DNA of 64,000 nt from Fremontodendron californicum. Its lineage: Eukaryota; Streptophyta; Magnoliopsida; Malvales; Malvaceae. Below the pieces are notes generated by a model, which saw nothing but the letters and a program-made list of their open reading frames with translations, was not told the origin of the DNA and did no database searches. The stretch covers positions 12,382,001-12,446,000 of the forward strand of contig JAULJL010000028.1 in NCBI GenBank assembly GCA_030761205.1. The letters are read 5' to 3'. Position numbers and translations under genes: made by a program. Positions within the stretch are counted from its first letter, which is position 1. Each line of letters opens with the position of its first letter. Positions 25,538-38,757 of this stretch are shown in pieces.

Positions 25538-28188
25538 TTGAAAGGTCAACAGTGTCTTTAGAATGTGGTTATGTATTTCAGCTGCTTCCAATAAAAACAT
25601 GTTCTTTTTAAGCGTAGTCTTGCATTAAGTCAGGTCTAAGTCCAACCCAATTCAACCTACGCCCTTTTTTGGTCGACCATATGCATACTTTAATCCCACA
25701 ATTAGCTTGTTATCTTTGCGATGTATGAATTAAATTTATTTAATTTTTAACATGTTTAAAGTATAAATAAAATACATATAATATAGATATCAACTCATAA
25801 AAAAATTAAAATTTTTTATAAAAAATTGACAAATTTGTAAACAATGCTATTGAGCTAAAAAGAGATGAAGTTAATTAAAAGGAACATAATCTTGATTTAA
25901 TGACTAAACAATAGACTTGTCCATGAACCGTGCCGTGACTCGAAATTTTTTTCCTTCTCTTATCCAAGCTAGACTCAAGCCAGTCATAAGCATGTTTTAC
26001 TATTCAAAATTATTAAAATATTAATTTTTATATATTTTTATAATTAAATTTTTATAGGTCTACTAAACAAACAATCAAAACAGTAAAATTTTTAAGAGCT
26101 AATAAGACACAAATTAAACTTGCTCAAAACACTTATGTGGCATTCAATGTAAAACAAAAATTTTATTTTAACAGCATACCATTTCACATTTCATTAGAAT
26201 GAAATTATTAGTGTTGTAATACTAAATGTCAAATTTAGTGGTTAAGTAACATTTAAAAAATAATAAAGTGAGAATATTAGAAAAGAAAATCTTTTCTAAT
26301 ACAATACCATAAAATGATAGCTTCATAAACTTTAGTAAAATTTCATCTCATACTTCCCTATCGGCCCATCCGGCCACTCCTAAAAAAAAAGGCTCAATTT
26401 TAATATCCTCCTTGAAAAATGGTAGTCTTTTGATAGTACTTTTAGTGCGCTCCAAAGTTTACTTAATTAGTTCAACAAAGAAATGAACAGAAATTATTAT
26501 GAAATCAGCATCATATAAAGGCAATCTTGAAAAAGAGAAGAAGATATAAAGTACTGATTTCATACTTGAGCAAGTATTTAAGATACAATTATAAATCTAG
26601 AGTTAAGTGAAAAACTTGGTGTTATCAATATGTATAAAGATCATGTGATTTTATTTCAGTTGATCGAGTGATACTATATATTTATGCGTGCTTACATAAA
26701 AACAAAGTATGTAAATGAAATAAAGCAAAAGAGTACCACAACAAATTTTTTGACTACGTTAGACTCAAACAAAACATAAGAATACAATGGTAAAAAAGCA
26801 AACAAATGAAACATCAAGAATATATAAATAAAATAACAATTGATGGAATAGAGGAGAATCAAACAAAGATCGACAATTAAATCTTCAAATAGTTCTTCGC
26901 TTACATCAACTTGGACTTGGTTCTCAATTTTTTTTAACTCTAGTAATCATATATGAGAAATCTGTTATTAAAAGCTTACCTGCATTTTCCATAACAGTTT
27001 CTGACCAGTTTCATATTGTGTAAATTGCAAGGGCAATAGCACCAATAAGATCAATCTAGCAGTAAAATTTATCACCAAAAACAGATGAAAGTAATCTTAC
27101 TACATTTGTTACCACGTCGAAATAGTGATTAGTGGTTATGGGAATCAACATTTTAAAAATAACGAATAATAATGAGCGAGCTTGTAATTCTATCTTTTAT
27201 CTTTTTCTTCAAATTCGAGTGAAATATGAGAATTTTATTTATTGTTCTCAATTAAGATAATTTTTGGATAAGCATAATTTTTTGTAAGTTTAAATTTAAT
27301 TTTGATTTTAAGTAGATAATTTTTTCTATTTAATTATTTTAAATCTAAATTAGTTGAAATAAAAAATTTAAAAATCAAGATTTGCTTTAAAAAATAGAAT
27401 CACTTAAAAAATATAATCTAAAATAAAACTAATACTGTTAAAAATAATAGAGAGTTGATAATATTAAATTTTATTTTTGAACTTTGAAATTTGATGGATT
27501 GTACTCATCCATGAGGTTGGAGATAAATAAGATATAACTTATTTAGATTTGTCTTTCGTGTAATCAAGAAGAGATGCTCACATAAGTTTTCATATCAACA
27601 TGCTTATATGATGTCAGCACAGAAATGCCATGTTTCAAAATTCCATTCAATTGTTTTGTGCCACGTCCGCCATTATGTGTCACAATAAAGTTGGTTTTCT
27701 TGCCGGCAGAATCAATACATTTGACATCTCTCCTTGCCACATGCCTAAATGCTACTGTGCCATGTAATCAGTGAACTTTTTTAGTCTCCAATTTGAATAC
27801 CCAGTCCGATGCAGGGGGATCCAGAAAGCAAATTTTTTATCGGGATGTATTCGGCGCATTTGGATTGCATCTCGCATTGCAATTATATCCATTGCCCTTT
27901 AGACATTAGAGGGGCAATGACCCAATGACTTCCATTGGACCATTGAGGAAGGTGAAATTCTCATTTCACTCTCACTTTTCTAAACAAATTTTTTTAATTT
28001 ATTTTTTATTTGAAAACTTTTAATTTATTTAAAATTTTTAAAATTATTTATTTAATATAATAAATAAATTTATATATTTATACAAAAATTAGTTAATTAA
28101 TTAAAATATTTAAATAAATATACAAAATAATATATGTTAAATTTTAAATATTAACGGTTGGAGATATTTTGTATATTTGTAAAAATCT
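25538..28188. other. AT-rich intergenic DNA, nothing recognised
   Basis: No coding region, RNA gene, terminal repeats with target duplications, or primer sites could be identified on either strand. The sequence is dominated by A/T runs. A more GC-balanced patch at about 27780-27960 has no recognisable protein. Confidence 0.6.
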
Positions 28189-29101
28189 TGTTGAAAAAAT
28201 CTACTTGCAATAATTAAATAACATGCGCTTAAATAAAATTTTAAAGAACTTACTTGTCGAAGACAAAATTGAAGAATAAAGAACTTAACGTTGTTGCCAA
28301 AGATACCATTTGTCCTTAAGGCGAAATTGCCCGTCACTTGGTGCACACTGATTCAATGCAATTGTCTCCCAGGATTTCAACAACACCACCTTGAAAAGTT
28401 ACACAGCTTTTCAAAGTCCATGAACTTAAGGAATTTGACTCAATTTTCTCTCTACGATGACAGATTCCTAAGCTTTAGAGTAGAAAGAATAAATAAGACA
28501 AAAACTTTAGAAAACCATAACAACAAAGGGAGAAAAAGAGCCTATTTATGAATGTTTCATCCTATCAAAGCACCTATTTATATGACTAGAAGGGTCAAAA
28601 TATTAATGACCCATAATACATGAATGTTCACTAATTAAGTTTATAAATGTTCATAGTTTATGAATATCCATAGTTCATGAATGTCCATATAATTCATGAA
28701 ACTCCATTAATAACATTCATGTATATCACACCATAATTAATATTTTGTTTCATGTCCTAAGACATTTAGGGACTGAAATGTTACTGATTATACAGGGACT
28801 AAACAACAAAATATTATCAAACCCGAGCCTACGAGCCCACGACCCAAACCACAAGACAAACTTGTAATCTATCAAATATTTGAGAATTTTAGGGTTTAAA
28901 AATTTTCCATCCAAAGGTTCTTTGAGATCGATTTCTCATTTACCTATAATTGGTTTTAAACTTGTTAATGTTCCATGTTAAATAACTAATGTTGGAGTAC
29001 AAAATCCAGTAAAGTTTTAACCTCAAATGTGAGTGGACCCCCACATATAAGTTGACCTCAAAAATGCCCATTAACCATGTTTTATAAAATCAATTCCAAC
29101 A
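28189..29101 (-). repeat. Ty1/copia 3' LTR, minus strand
   Basis: On the minus strand it starts TGTTGGAATTG and ends ...TTTTTCAACA, giving the TGTTG...CAACA termini typical of copia LTRs. A TATA box (TATAAATA, minus strand; plus 28575-28582) lies mid-LTR. The adjoining sequence on the right (element-internal side) carries a purine-rich GGAGGATT directly before the LTR, as expected of a polypurine tract, so this is a 3' LTR. The short frames at 28137-28551 are LTR sequence, not genes. Confidence 0.75.
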
Positions 29102-29726
29102 ATCCTCCATATGAATGAAAATTGTCTGACCAGTACGAAGATGCAAAGAATTTGTAGAGAGAAAATTGAATTGGAAGATTACTACATCATGATAGGTAGC
29201 TTTTGGCTTTGAACATTCCCTAATGAAGTACCACCGGGTTTTCTCAGCTAACTAGAGAACACGATGTTTTGAACTATTCTGCCTTTCATGTAAACCAATA
29301 TAATAGAACTCACATAGTTTCTACCTAGAGATTCCAGTAGTTCTTACGATTGTGTTCATTTTGGACTTGAATAACTCCTGATTTCACGAATGTTTTAGAG
29401 AATTTAGCCTTTAGAAATTTTCAAAAAGGCCATATTTCTCATTCATATAGGTGATATCTCATTAAAAAGTATTCTGCTTATACCCCGCTTGGAAACCAAG
29501 ATATCAGAATCATTAAGAGTATAGCTCATCCTCATCTCGCTACAGCTAGCACTTTTTCATCATAGGAATAGGCAGAAAATAATTATTTCCTAGTGCCACT
29601 TAAAGTGCAATATGACTTAGTTTTTCTTTTGAAACTAGATCTTGGGATCTTCAGTCAACTAGGTAGGGTTACCATCATAACAATTTTCATCTCTTAAAGG
29701 TTTTAAGCCAATTCCCCTCATGAACT
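29102..29726 (-). mobile_element. Ty1/copia 3' internal remnant (noncoding)
   Basis: On the minus strand this continues into the copia LTR through the sequence ATATGGAGGATT. It resembles the untranslated 3' tail of copia elements and has no open frame. The remainder of the element is missing; the Tat LTR begins here, so Tat insertion or a deletion removed it. The right boundary is approximate. Confidence 0.55.
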
Positions 29727-30716
29727 TGTAGATACTTAATTTTGTCCGGGCCCCCTAAACAAGGCACATTTACCGTCAATTTAGATTTTTCTAAGCCCAT
29801 TTTTCTAAGCGGATGGCAAATTTGGTGTAAATATGGAAGCCCATTTTTGCTTAAGTAATGGAAATTTTGGTGGAACTATGGAAGCCCACTCTTTAATGTC
29901 TAAGTGGTAGGATTTTTTTGTTGGAAGAGGATGACCATTTTTCAAGACCAAATGAAAGAATGATGGATAGGAAATAAAGAGCCTAACTTGTGTGAAAAAA
30001 TATGGAGAGCCCAACTTTAAGAGTTCATGTGGGATTTTTTTTTGGTGGGAGGCCCAAATCTAAGGTCCATGTAGGAAGATAGATGAGAGGTGAGTTTAGA
30101 ATTAAGTAAAATTGTAGTAGTATTGTGTAAATAAGTGAGGTAAAGTTGTAAATAAAAAAGATGAGTGGAAGATGTCCTTGGAGGGGCTAAATGGGATGTT
30201 AGTAAATAAATGGATAGGTGATAAAAGCAAATGACATGAGTCATCTTATTAGTACATAAGTTGGTATTTTGGCCAATAGGAGCCATTCTTGGAGGCTAAG
30301 TTGGATGACCATTGGCTAGCCAATGGATGGTAAACTTAACGAGGAGGGGGTGAATCACATTGGCTAAGGCATGTGATGTTGCCAAGTGGCTAAAAAAAGA
30401 TGACACTAGAAGTTTATAGAGATATTTTTGGCCAAGGCTATTAGGAGGAAAAGGGAGATATATATTTTTTTCACTCACTCACTCTCTCATTTTTACTCAT
30501 TCATCCACTCTTGAAAAATCACTAAGGAAGAGAGAAAAGAGGAAGAGAAAAAAAAAAAAAAGAGAAAAAAGAGGAGAAAGGGTTGATAGCTTTTCTTGAA
30601 TAAGTTTAGTTAAGGTAGCCTACATTCTCTTCTCTTTCAATAGTTTTTCCATTTTTTAAGCTTACTTCATTCTTCTCCTTCTTCATGTTATTTATTTCTT
30701 CTCTTTTAAAAAAAAT

Positions 30717-31415
30717 GATGAAGTTATGAGCTTGATGATCTTAGAGTTTTCTAAGTGATGGTTAGGCCAGATTAACAATCCATGTGGCCAACCTTGAGCC
30801 AACTTCTTATTTTGTTAAATGTGGCCATCTATGATATTGCTTTTCTTGTTATTTTGATATTGCTATTTTTGTTATTTCTATTGCTATTCTTGTTATTTAT
30901 ATTTTTGTTTTCTATTGCTATTCTTGTTATTTTGATATTGCTATTTTTGTTATTTCTATTGCTATTCTTGTTATTTCTATCCTTATTATTTTGATATTGC
31001 TATTCTTGTTATTTCTGTTCTTGTTATTTTGATATTTGTTATATATTTCTTGCCATGGTCCATTGTGGTTGATGATTATTTTTTCTTATGTTTTTCTTTT
31101 TAAAAATAATGAAGTAATGAGCTTGACGATCTTAGATTTTTCTAAGTGATGGTTGAGCCGGATTAACAATTCATGTGGCCAACTTTGAGCCAACTTCTCA
31201 TTTTGTTAAAAAATGCTATCTATGACCTTTTGCTTATAGTTTTGCCATCTTTATTTGTCATTTATTATTGCTATGATTTATTGTGGAGCATTCTTGATTA
31301 TTGCATATTATTGTTTCTTTAAAAAAGAGTGGTTAAGAGCTTGATGACCTTGGATTATTCCAAGTGACGGTTAGGCCGGATTAACATTCAAGAGGTCAAC
31401 CTTGAGCCAATCACT
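30717..31415. repeat. Threefold repeat plus TTGCTATT simple-sequence tract
   Basis: A block of about 90 bp beginning GAGCTTGATGATCTTAGA and ending near TTGAGCCAACTTC occurs at about 30729, 31118 and 31338. Between the first two lies a degenerate simple repeat of TTGTTATTTCTATTGCTATT units (30836-31030). That tract produces an artificial leucine/isoleucine-rich frame. Confidence 0.75.
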
Positions 31416-31534
31416 TTGTTTGCATTAAAATATGTTTTTAAATGATTTTCAACATGATTTTGGTTAAAATTAATTAATGGTCTCTAGCCAAAATCATGTT
31501 TTCCAGAGTGTTGGAAAAAGCAATGTTTTAAAAG

Positions 31535-32040
31535 TTGAATTTGGTGATTTTGGGCAAGACGAGTCTATGCATTTTTTGTCCAAGTAAAAAACTGTTTTAA
31601 CCTCATTTAATATAATCCTAGATGAGTCCATGGTTTAAATTTCAGGTTTTTTTTAGTTTTCTTTAAGGGTTTAAAAAAATAGTTTTGACAAAGCCGATTT
31701 TAGGTGAATTTGATGATTTTGGGCAACATGAGTTTATGCATTTTTGTCCAAATAAAAAAAAATATTTTAACCTCATTTAATATACTCCTAGATGATTCCA
31801 TGTTTAAAATTTTAGATTTTTTTGAGTTTTCTTAAGGGTTTAAAAAAATTGTTTTGGCAAAACCGGTTTTAGGTGAATATGGTGGTTTTGGGCAACAAGA
31901 GTCTATGCATTTTTTTTCCAAATAAAAAACTGTTATAACCTCATTTAATATACTCTTAGATAAGTCCATGGTTAAAATTTTAGATTTTTTGAGTTTTTCT
32001 TAAGGGTTAAAAAAATAGTTTGATAAAACCGAGTTTTGGT
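31535..32040. repeat. Tandem repeat, 169 bp unit, three copies
   Basis: The motif GATTTTGGGCAA (or GGTTTTGGGCAA) recurs at 31546, 31715 and 31884, spacing 169 bp. Each unit also has TCTATGCATTTTT, AACCTCATTTAATATA and a TTTTTTGAGTTTTCTTAAGGG variant. Confidence 0.85.
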
Positions 32041-33809
32041 GGCTAAAACGAGTTTAAAACAAATAAAAGTTTAGATTTTTCACACTAAGGAGAGGGCTGG
32101 CTGAGGCCATTAGGGGCCTGTTTCTAAGTTGTTTTTGGTCATTTAAGGTTAAAAAAATGAGGTTTTGATAAATCGGGCTAAGGGTAGTTAAAACGAGATT
32201 CAAAATCGAGTCAAATTTTGGGTATTTTTGCCCTAGGGACATTCGGCCAGGTGCTTTTCCCTTCTAAAAATTTTTGCATCTTTTGTTTTCTTTGTTTTTA
32301 AAGCATTGCATTATGGTTCACTTAGGGGTATTTGGATGCCAAGCAAGGGCATTCGAATACCCTTTCTAATTCGAGCTAAATCCGTGCCCAAAAATCTTTA
32401 TTTTTTTAAGTCCAATTTAAGTTTCTTTCAAAGGTATTAGGATACTCCTTAGGTATTCTGATACACTTTCTCCAAGAGAGAGACACATCTCGATAATGGC
32501 CCATTTTCATGCATTGCATATTTCGAAAGTGTTTTCTATAAATTTGGCATTAAAATGTGCTTTCTCGACTACATAAGCATTTGGCGAGAATTATTTCTTA
32601 ATTTTTGCCGGGTCTACCGGGGAAGTTAGGAAATCCTTCAATGCACGTGCTTATGAAATTGTAAAGCATGGTTTTTGTTTACCCGGAATTACGTGTATAT
32701 TAAGCGAAAGAATATTTTTTCAAGCTTTGCCGGGTTTACCGGGGAGTTTGGTTAAATTTTTCGACGTTTTCCATTTATGTAATTTCAAATAAATAAATAT
32801 ATGAACAAAATGATTTTAAAATAAGGTTGTGCACATCTTTGTTTATGTTCTTAAATAATTGTTGCTTATGCCATATTCTTAATTATGCCACTTGATGATT
32901 ATGTTTCGTATAATTTTTGTTATAATATTAATAATTGATTTTCATGTTAATTTCATGTTCATGATATTTATTAATTCATGATTCTTTGCTTATGAGTATG
33001 ATCTTGTTTATGCTATGTAATATTTGTTGCTTAAGTTAATATTTTGATTATGCCCCGTGATTAGTATTACTTAGGTTAATTTCTTGTCTATGCCATGTGA
33101 TAATTAGTGATCATTTTATTTTGTTAATATTTGTTTTGCATATTCATATTTATCCAAATGAATTTTAATGCATGCAAAAGTCACCTTTTAAACAATAAAT
33201 AAGGCAATAATCCCGAGTTAGAATAATTCATGAGTTCTCTGATGGGTCATGCCGGGGAGGATTTCATCAATTATCATTAACAACGGAATACCCTTCTTTT
33301 AAAAAGGAGGTGATCCCAAAGATTTCAATATTAAGAAAACTTCTATGTTTTGCCGAGTCTGCCGGGAAATATAAAAAATTATGTGACAATAAATTCCGAA
33401 TCATTCTTCAAATAATATGATTGTTTTTAAAAGGGGATTATCTTTGAATATCGAATCTAAAACCAACTTTCATCGAGACTCGAGATAACACATGATTAAT
33501 AAGGTATCGTTTTATACGGGCGTTGTGGAGGTGCTATAACCTTCCCCATGACGTAACCGACTCTTGAACCCGCATTTGTTTTTTCTCTGGTTTAGCGTGG
33601 ATTTTAAAATTAATTTTCCAAAATGTTTTAATTAATTTTAAAATATTTTACAAAAGCTAGTTTTAATAGGTGACCAATCACACCTAGCCAAAAAAAGATC
33701 GGTGGCGACTTAATTTTTCGAGGTTTTTTTCAAACCCTCATATTATTTACGAGGAATATAATTATCTTTTCCCCCTCACGTCATTTAGCGGTCGCAAGAT
33801 CGTTCTGAC

Positions 33810-34615
33810 TAGGACTGTAATCGAGTCGAGCCGAGCCCGAATAGTGAGAAGCTCGAGCTCGATTCGAAACTCGTGGCTCGAAACCCAGCTCAAGCTCGAT
33901 TGAGTATCATTTTTTAAGCTCGAGCTCGGCTCGAGATAAAATCGAACTATTCAAGCTCAGGATCGTTTACTCTATTTATATACTTGAACTCGAGCTCAAG
34001 CTCGCATTAAGCCTTTTCATATACACATTGTGGCTAATTGACCAAAAAATCAAGATAAAAATATCAACAAGGAAAAGTTCTTATAATAATACCCACAGTT
34101 TTGCTATAGGTTTTGAAATTGATCACAACTCATCACAAAATCTTCAAACCAATGATGAAATTTGTGAAAGATTTCAGCAAAAGCTGAGAGACAAAAGAAG
34201 GGTTTTGTTGATTGGGTCAAGAGACGCAGGTTGGAGGCTATAGTAAGCTGAAAGAGTTGTCTTGCGGCTACTTTTAGTCGCAGGCAGGATTTGGGAGAGA
34301 AAGAGCAATAGGTGAGATTGGGAGGGAGAGAAGGAAGAGGCACGGGTAAGAAGGGAAAAGGAGAAAAATTAGGTTTTTAAGTATATATATATATATATAT
34401 ATTAAGGGTAAAATAGTAAATTAATAATAAAATATTATATTATAAATAAAAAAGCTCGATTAGGCTCGTTAGCTACTCGAATCGGGTATTAAGATACTCG
34501 AATTCGGCTCGCTTGATAGCTCGAGCTCGGCTCGATAATGACCGAATCGAATTCGAATTTTTTTCGAGTCGAACTCGAGTAGCTTGCGAGCACAGGTGTC
34601 TCATTTACACCCCTA
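33810..34615. mobile_element. hAT-type MITE inside the Tat LTR
   Basis: Ends are TAGGACTGTAA and, inverted, TAGGGGTGTAAA. The 8-bp duplication is GTTCTGAC (33802-33809) and GTTATGAC (34616-34623), 7 of 8 identical. The subterminal regions are dense in CTCGAGCTCG/GAGCTCGA motifs in opposite orientations. No transposase. Removing it makes the LTR end and primer site contiguous, as in the minus-strand Tat copy. The frames at 34028-34343 inside it are not genes. Confidence 0.85.
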
Positions 34616-34627
34616 GTTATGACAGCT

Positions 34628-34644
34628 TGACGACTCCATTGGGG
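34628..34644 (+). other. Primer binding site, tRNA-Arg type
   Basis: TGACGACTCCATTGGGG, complementary to the 3' end of plant tRNA-Arg(ACG) except for two transition differences (G to A, C to T). It sits four bases after the LTR end and shows that the element reads left to right. Confidence 0.8.
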
Positions 34645-35526
34645 ACTTTTAGAGAGTCAATCCTAAAATTAATTATGTGTTATCAAAAGTCTCGATTTGT
34701 TGGTTTTAATCGGTATTTATTTATAATTATCATATTTTTCTATAAAATAAGGAGGATTTTCAAAAATAATAAAATGTTTTTAAATATGTTCATGAACCTG
34801 CATATTATTGTTGCTCTCTGGTTAATTAATGCTTTACATTATTTGATTTTTGTTAAATATTGGGGTATTCAGAATAAATTTGTAGAATAGGTGGTGAAAG
34901 GTTTGTTTTTGTTCTTCCTTGTATACTACACTTGCATTTACATAACATGAGCTCTCTACCCGAGCTCCATCCTTCTTAAGTGGGCGTAAAGTAACTACGC
35001 TTTCGTGACTAACAATCCACATGGGTTAGCAAAACACTTCCGAAGTACTAGAGTACCTACGCCTTCGTGACTAACGATCCGCATGGGCTAGGGAAATATG
35101 CTCCAACAAATTGAACCATTTTCTCAGATTGGGGTACTTTTCTAGTCCTCAAGGACGACAGTGAGGAGCAATTTGGGGCCTTTAGAACCTAATTCAAACT
35201 CATATAGCGAACCTAGGCGAAGCCATACCGAATTTTCATTATATACACCAAAGCTAGGAACACATGGAGGAATATTTCCCAACCCTTTGCTATCTATTTT
35301 ACATTCCGAATAAGTTTCGCAAATCGGGCGATGATGAACGTACATCGTATCGCCCGTAATAAGTTTGGCGTCCCATCTTAAAGGCGTCATAATGCCAAAA
35401 TTTTGTTAACACTGTTGGGACAATTATTCGTTTTGTTTTGTCATATATTATTTGTTATTATTTGAATTCATTTCCCTACTAATTTATTTCTTTTTCTTTG
35501 TCATCATATGTGCTATTTGAAAGTCA
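34645..35526 (+). mobile_element. Tat element 5' untranslated leader
   Basis: Homologous (inverted) to 1446-1975 over its first part, then about 400 bp not represented there. It contains two repeats of the type TTCGTGACTAACAATCC...CATGGG. No convincing open frame; the small frames at 34513-34890 and 35142-35390 are not supported. Confidence 0.7.
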
Positions 35527-36770
35527 TTGATCTCGGGACAATTTTCAACCAAAAGGGCTTTCATGGATGGACATATTACTTCAGTAGTTGAGAAGCACAT
35601 AGTGGTTAGGGAACACTCAGAGATAGCTCAGCGAAGGGATGGTGACTGTCTCAAAGAGGGGTACGTGTCGACATTGCCAGACAGGGTCAATCTTGTCATC
35701 CGGCATAATGATCTCAACGGGTTGACAGAAATTTGGAGTCAGTGGACCACTTTGGAGAAAGAGGCTTTCACTCAGTTTTTATGGAGATATAGCATTGTTG
35801 ATTCCGGTCAAAGTCAACAAAGCATTAATCTGGGTCGTGGCTCAGTTTTGGAATCCCGTCTATCGGTGCTTCACTTTCAACCAAGAAGCTATGACTCCGA
35901 CCATTGAAGATTATTCGACCCTGTTACGTATTGAGCATTCCGTCCAGGATCGGGTATATCTGAAGAGTCTGAAGACATCGGGATCCAAGAAGAAGATAAC
36001 CAAGATTTTTGGGGTGGATATGAGTTGGGTCAAGAGCCGTATGGTTAAGAGAGGAAAAAGCGAGTGCATCTCATAGGATAACCCGAGATATCTTTGCCTT
36101 GGCCGTGTATGGTTTGGTTATTTTCCTGAAGATATTGGGACATGTGGAGATAGCTATCTTTGACTTCTTCGAGAGACTGGGGCAGAAAATAGATCATTCT
36201 CTGGCAATTATGGTAGAAATGATCCGATCTTTGAACTTCTGTAGAAGGTTCGGAAAAGAACGGTTCATAGGTTGCGCATAACTCCTCTATGTTTGAATTC
36301 AGAGCTATTTTTCGAAGGGAGAGAAGGTCTTCATCCAGCCATATTTGAAGTCTCTAGTGCCAATCAGGGAGTTTCTCAATAGAGATTGGCCCGAAGATAT
36401 AATAGAAGGGTAGTGGATTGAGAGCTTCGTGGATGGCTCCTATACCGATGTTGTACAAATGTGGGGACAAGGCATGAGTTCCACTACTCGGGATATGGGA
36501 AGCCGTGAGCTATGCACCTCTGTTGGTGCAAAGATAGTTTGAATCTCGTTAGTTCACACCTCTGACTCACAAGCTTGATTTGATGAAATTCGCTTACGGG
36601 GAAGAAGGGTATGTGAGACAAGTGCGCGAGGTTGTAGAAGCATGGAAGAAAACTTATCGGACGGAGTTGGCTCTATATGCTGATAATGTCACACCAGATT
36701 ATATGGTATGGAGGACAAAGAGAATTAATGATAAAGTGTTGGCATCCCATAGGAAGATGTTCAACCAATG
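35527..36770 (+). pseudogene. Tat/Ogre ORF1-like protein (DUF7745 type), frameshifted
   Basis: The protein is readable in pieces: 35527-35800, then a shift to the frame of 35795-36076 (NQEAMTPTIEDYSTLLRI), then 36099-36281 and 36580-36770. This resembles the plant domain DUF7745, found in the extra ORF upstream of gag in Ogre/Tat elements; its function is unknown. Frame changes near 35800, 36075 and 36290-36580 disable it. The domain identity is from memory of its characteristic blocks (a conserved AQFWNPVYRCFTFN-type segment is visible). Confidence 0.6.
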
Positions 36771-36884
36771 AATTAATCATGCAGTTCTAATCTGTGATGT
36801 TTAAAATAAGGTATAAAGATTGGGCATCCTTCGAAAGATTCAGATATTCAGCGTCGACATAATACCAGATTACAAGCTAGAATC

Positions 36885-38757
36885 ATGGAGAACGAACAAA
36901 CAGCCGGTATAGAAAGAATGGAAAGGACACAAAGAGAACTACAAGAGCAACTTGTAAGGTCACAAGAACAGTTGGTGAGGTCCCAAGAGGAATCTAGGAA
37001 ACAGATAACAAAACTCATGGAGATGGTGTCTACCGTACTTAGAGAAAATGGGCATACTGAAAATTCGACTGCTGGAAGAGAGGCAGAGAGCCAAGGGGTT
37101 CAACATGAGGCCGTGTTGCTACATGGCTAGTCGTCTCAGAGCACGAAAAATGTACCCCCAGCAGGCGCAACATCTTTTATCTGTGTTCAGCCCAATACGG
37201 GGGCACAAAATCAAGCGCCAATTGGTGAAAATCTTAGAGTTGCTCCAGCTAACCCCATTGAGGTCCCGGATTTAGGTGAGCTCATTGAACTAAAAAAGTT
37301 AAAACTAGCTGCTCAGAAAAGGGTTGAATTGGCAGCCTTACAAGATAAGGATCAGCTGTTGGAGGAAAGGTTACGGGCCGTGGAAGGAGCAGAATCGTTT
37401 GATAACTTTGATGCCAAGGAAATGAGTTTGGTTCTAGATTTGGTGATCCCGCCAAAGTTTAAAGTACCCGATTTTGAAAAATTTGATGGGACTACAAACC
37501 CTGCTGCGCATTTGACCATGTATTGCAAAAAGATGACCGGGCATGCTCATGATGACAAACTACTCATCCACTGCTTCCAGGATAGTTTGAAAGGGTCAGC
37601 CACTAGATGGTATAACCAGTTGAGCAGAAGCAATATTCGCTCATGGAAAGACTTGGCAAGGGCATTCTTCGAACAATATAAACACATGTCAGACCTGGTT
37701 CCAGACCAACTTTTTTTGCAGAATATGGAAAAGAAAACCACGGAGAGCTTCAAGCAATATGCCCAGAGATGGAGGGACATTGCCACTCAAGTTCGGCCTC
37801 CCCTTACGGACAAGGAGACCATTGTCCTCTTCATTAATACCTCGAAGGCTCCGTTCTATGACGAACTGGTGGATAACGCCACCAAGAACTTCGCTGACAT
37901 GGTAATCTTAGGATAGATGATTGAAACCACTGTCAAGAGCGAAAAAATAGAGAGTGGGGAGCCTTCAGTCCCCAAGGAAACTTTCCCGGCCAAAAAAAAA
38001 AAAGAATGAGAGACTTACGCGGTCAGTTTTGGCAACCACCCACATCCAGCGCCATACTCGCCTCACCCAGCATACAACCCTTACTACCCTGCCATAAACA
38101 ACCTCACACAAAATCTATTTCCTTACACAGGTATACCTCAACAAGTGTACCCATCCGGTCTGTCACCTCTGATGGCCATTCCCTATACCAATATCGCGTC
38201 AAACAATCAAGCCACTGCCGCAAGAAATGACCAGAGGCCTCCAAGAAACAACCAAAGGCCTCAATTCGATCCGATCCCAAAAACTTATGGTAAGTTGTAC
38301 CCTAAACTATTACAAGGACAACTTATCGCACCCGTCTACCTTCAACCCCTGAAACTGCCATATCCTAAATAGTTTGACTCCAGCGCCCATTGCGTGTACC
38401 ACGTGAGAATTCAGAGCATTCAATTGAAAATTGCACTACCTTGAAACGCAAGGTCTAGAGCTTTATTAATGCTGTAATTTTGAAATTTGGACCGAGAACC
38501 AGAACTAATATTGTAGGCAATTCGTTGCCCAACCATACTGATGCTAAGGTTAATGCAGTCCTATCATAGGAAGTCAGCAGGGTTAAAAAGAAGGTCAGTG
38601 AGGTGAAAACACCGATGGTCAGGGTCTGGGCGAAAATGGTCAGGACCGGGGTGATTCAGGCTGAGGTGAGTTTGAAGGAAGTTGCAAGCGAGTCAGGGAC
38701 CTTTTGTCAGATTCATGGGTGTAAAGGGCACGCCATTCAGAGATGTGAGGAGCAGTG
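36885..38757 (+). pseudogene. Tat-lineage gag, degraded and truncated
   Basis: Starts with a Gln/Glu-rich coiled coil (36885-37060), then a typical gag capsid-like domain in 37329-37916 (blocks PPKFKVPDFEKFDGTTNP, WKDLARAFFEQYKHMSDL). A stop follows at 37914-37916; a proline/asparagine-rich linker continues at 38006-38372. A second His/Cys-containing segment (CQIHGCKGHAIQRC) lies just before 38757. Several stops and shifts. The frame is then cut by the DNA transposon beginning near 38759 and resumes near 51030. Confidence 0.75.

Larger units (their letters stand above)
29727..34624 (+). mobile_element. Tat-lineage 5' LTR, plus strand (carries a hAT MITE)
   Basis: The right end is set by the primer site at 34628. 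The left end is placed at TGTAGATACTTAATTTTG, an inference from the TGTAG start of the other copy. The last 1.1 kb before the MITE is the inverted homologue of 1996-3200 (shared blocks TTTATACGGGCGTTGTGG and GGTGGCGACTTAA). It contains simple repeats, a threefold dispersed block and a 169-bp tandem repeat, listed separately. The reading frames at 29805-30478, 30782-30994 and 32054-32242 are repeat-derived and not genes. The 3' LTR is not in the window. Confidence 0.75.

Noticed and set aside
28189..29101. Copia LTR as a solo LTR
   Set aside because: A purine-rich tract and typical 3' tail adjoin the right side, so internal element sequence is still attached.
30782..30994. Leu/Ile/Phe-rich frame resembling membrane helices
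   Set aside because: Produced entirely by the TTGTTATTTCTATTGCTATT simple repeat.
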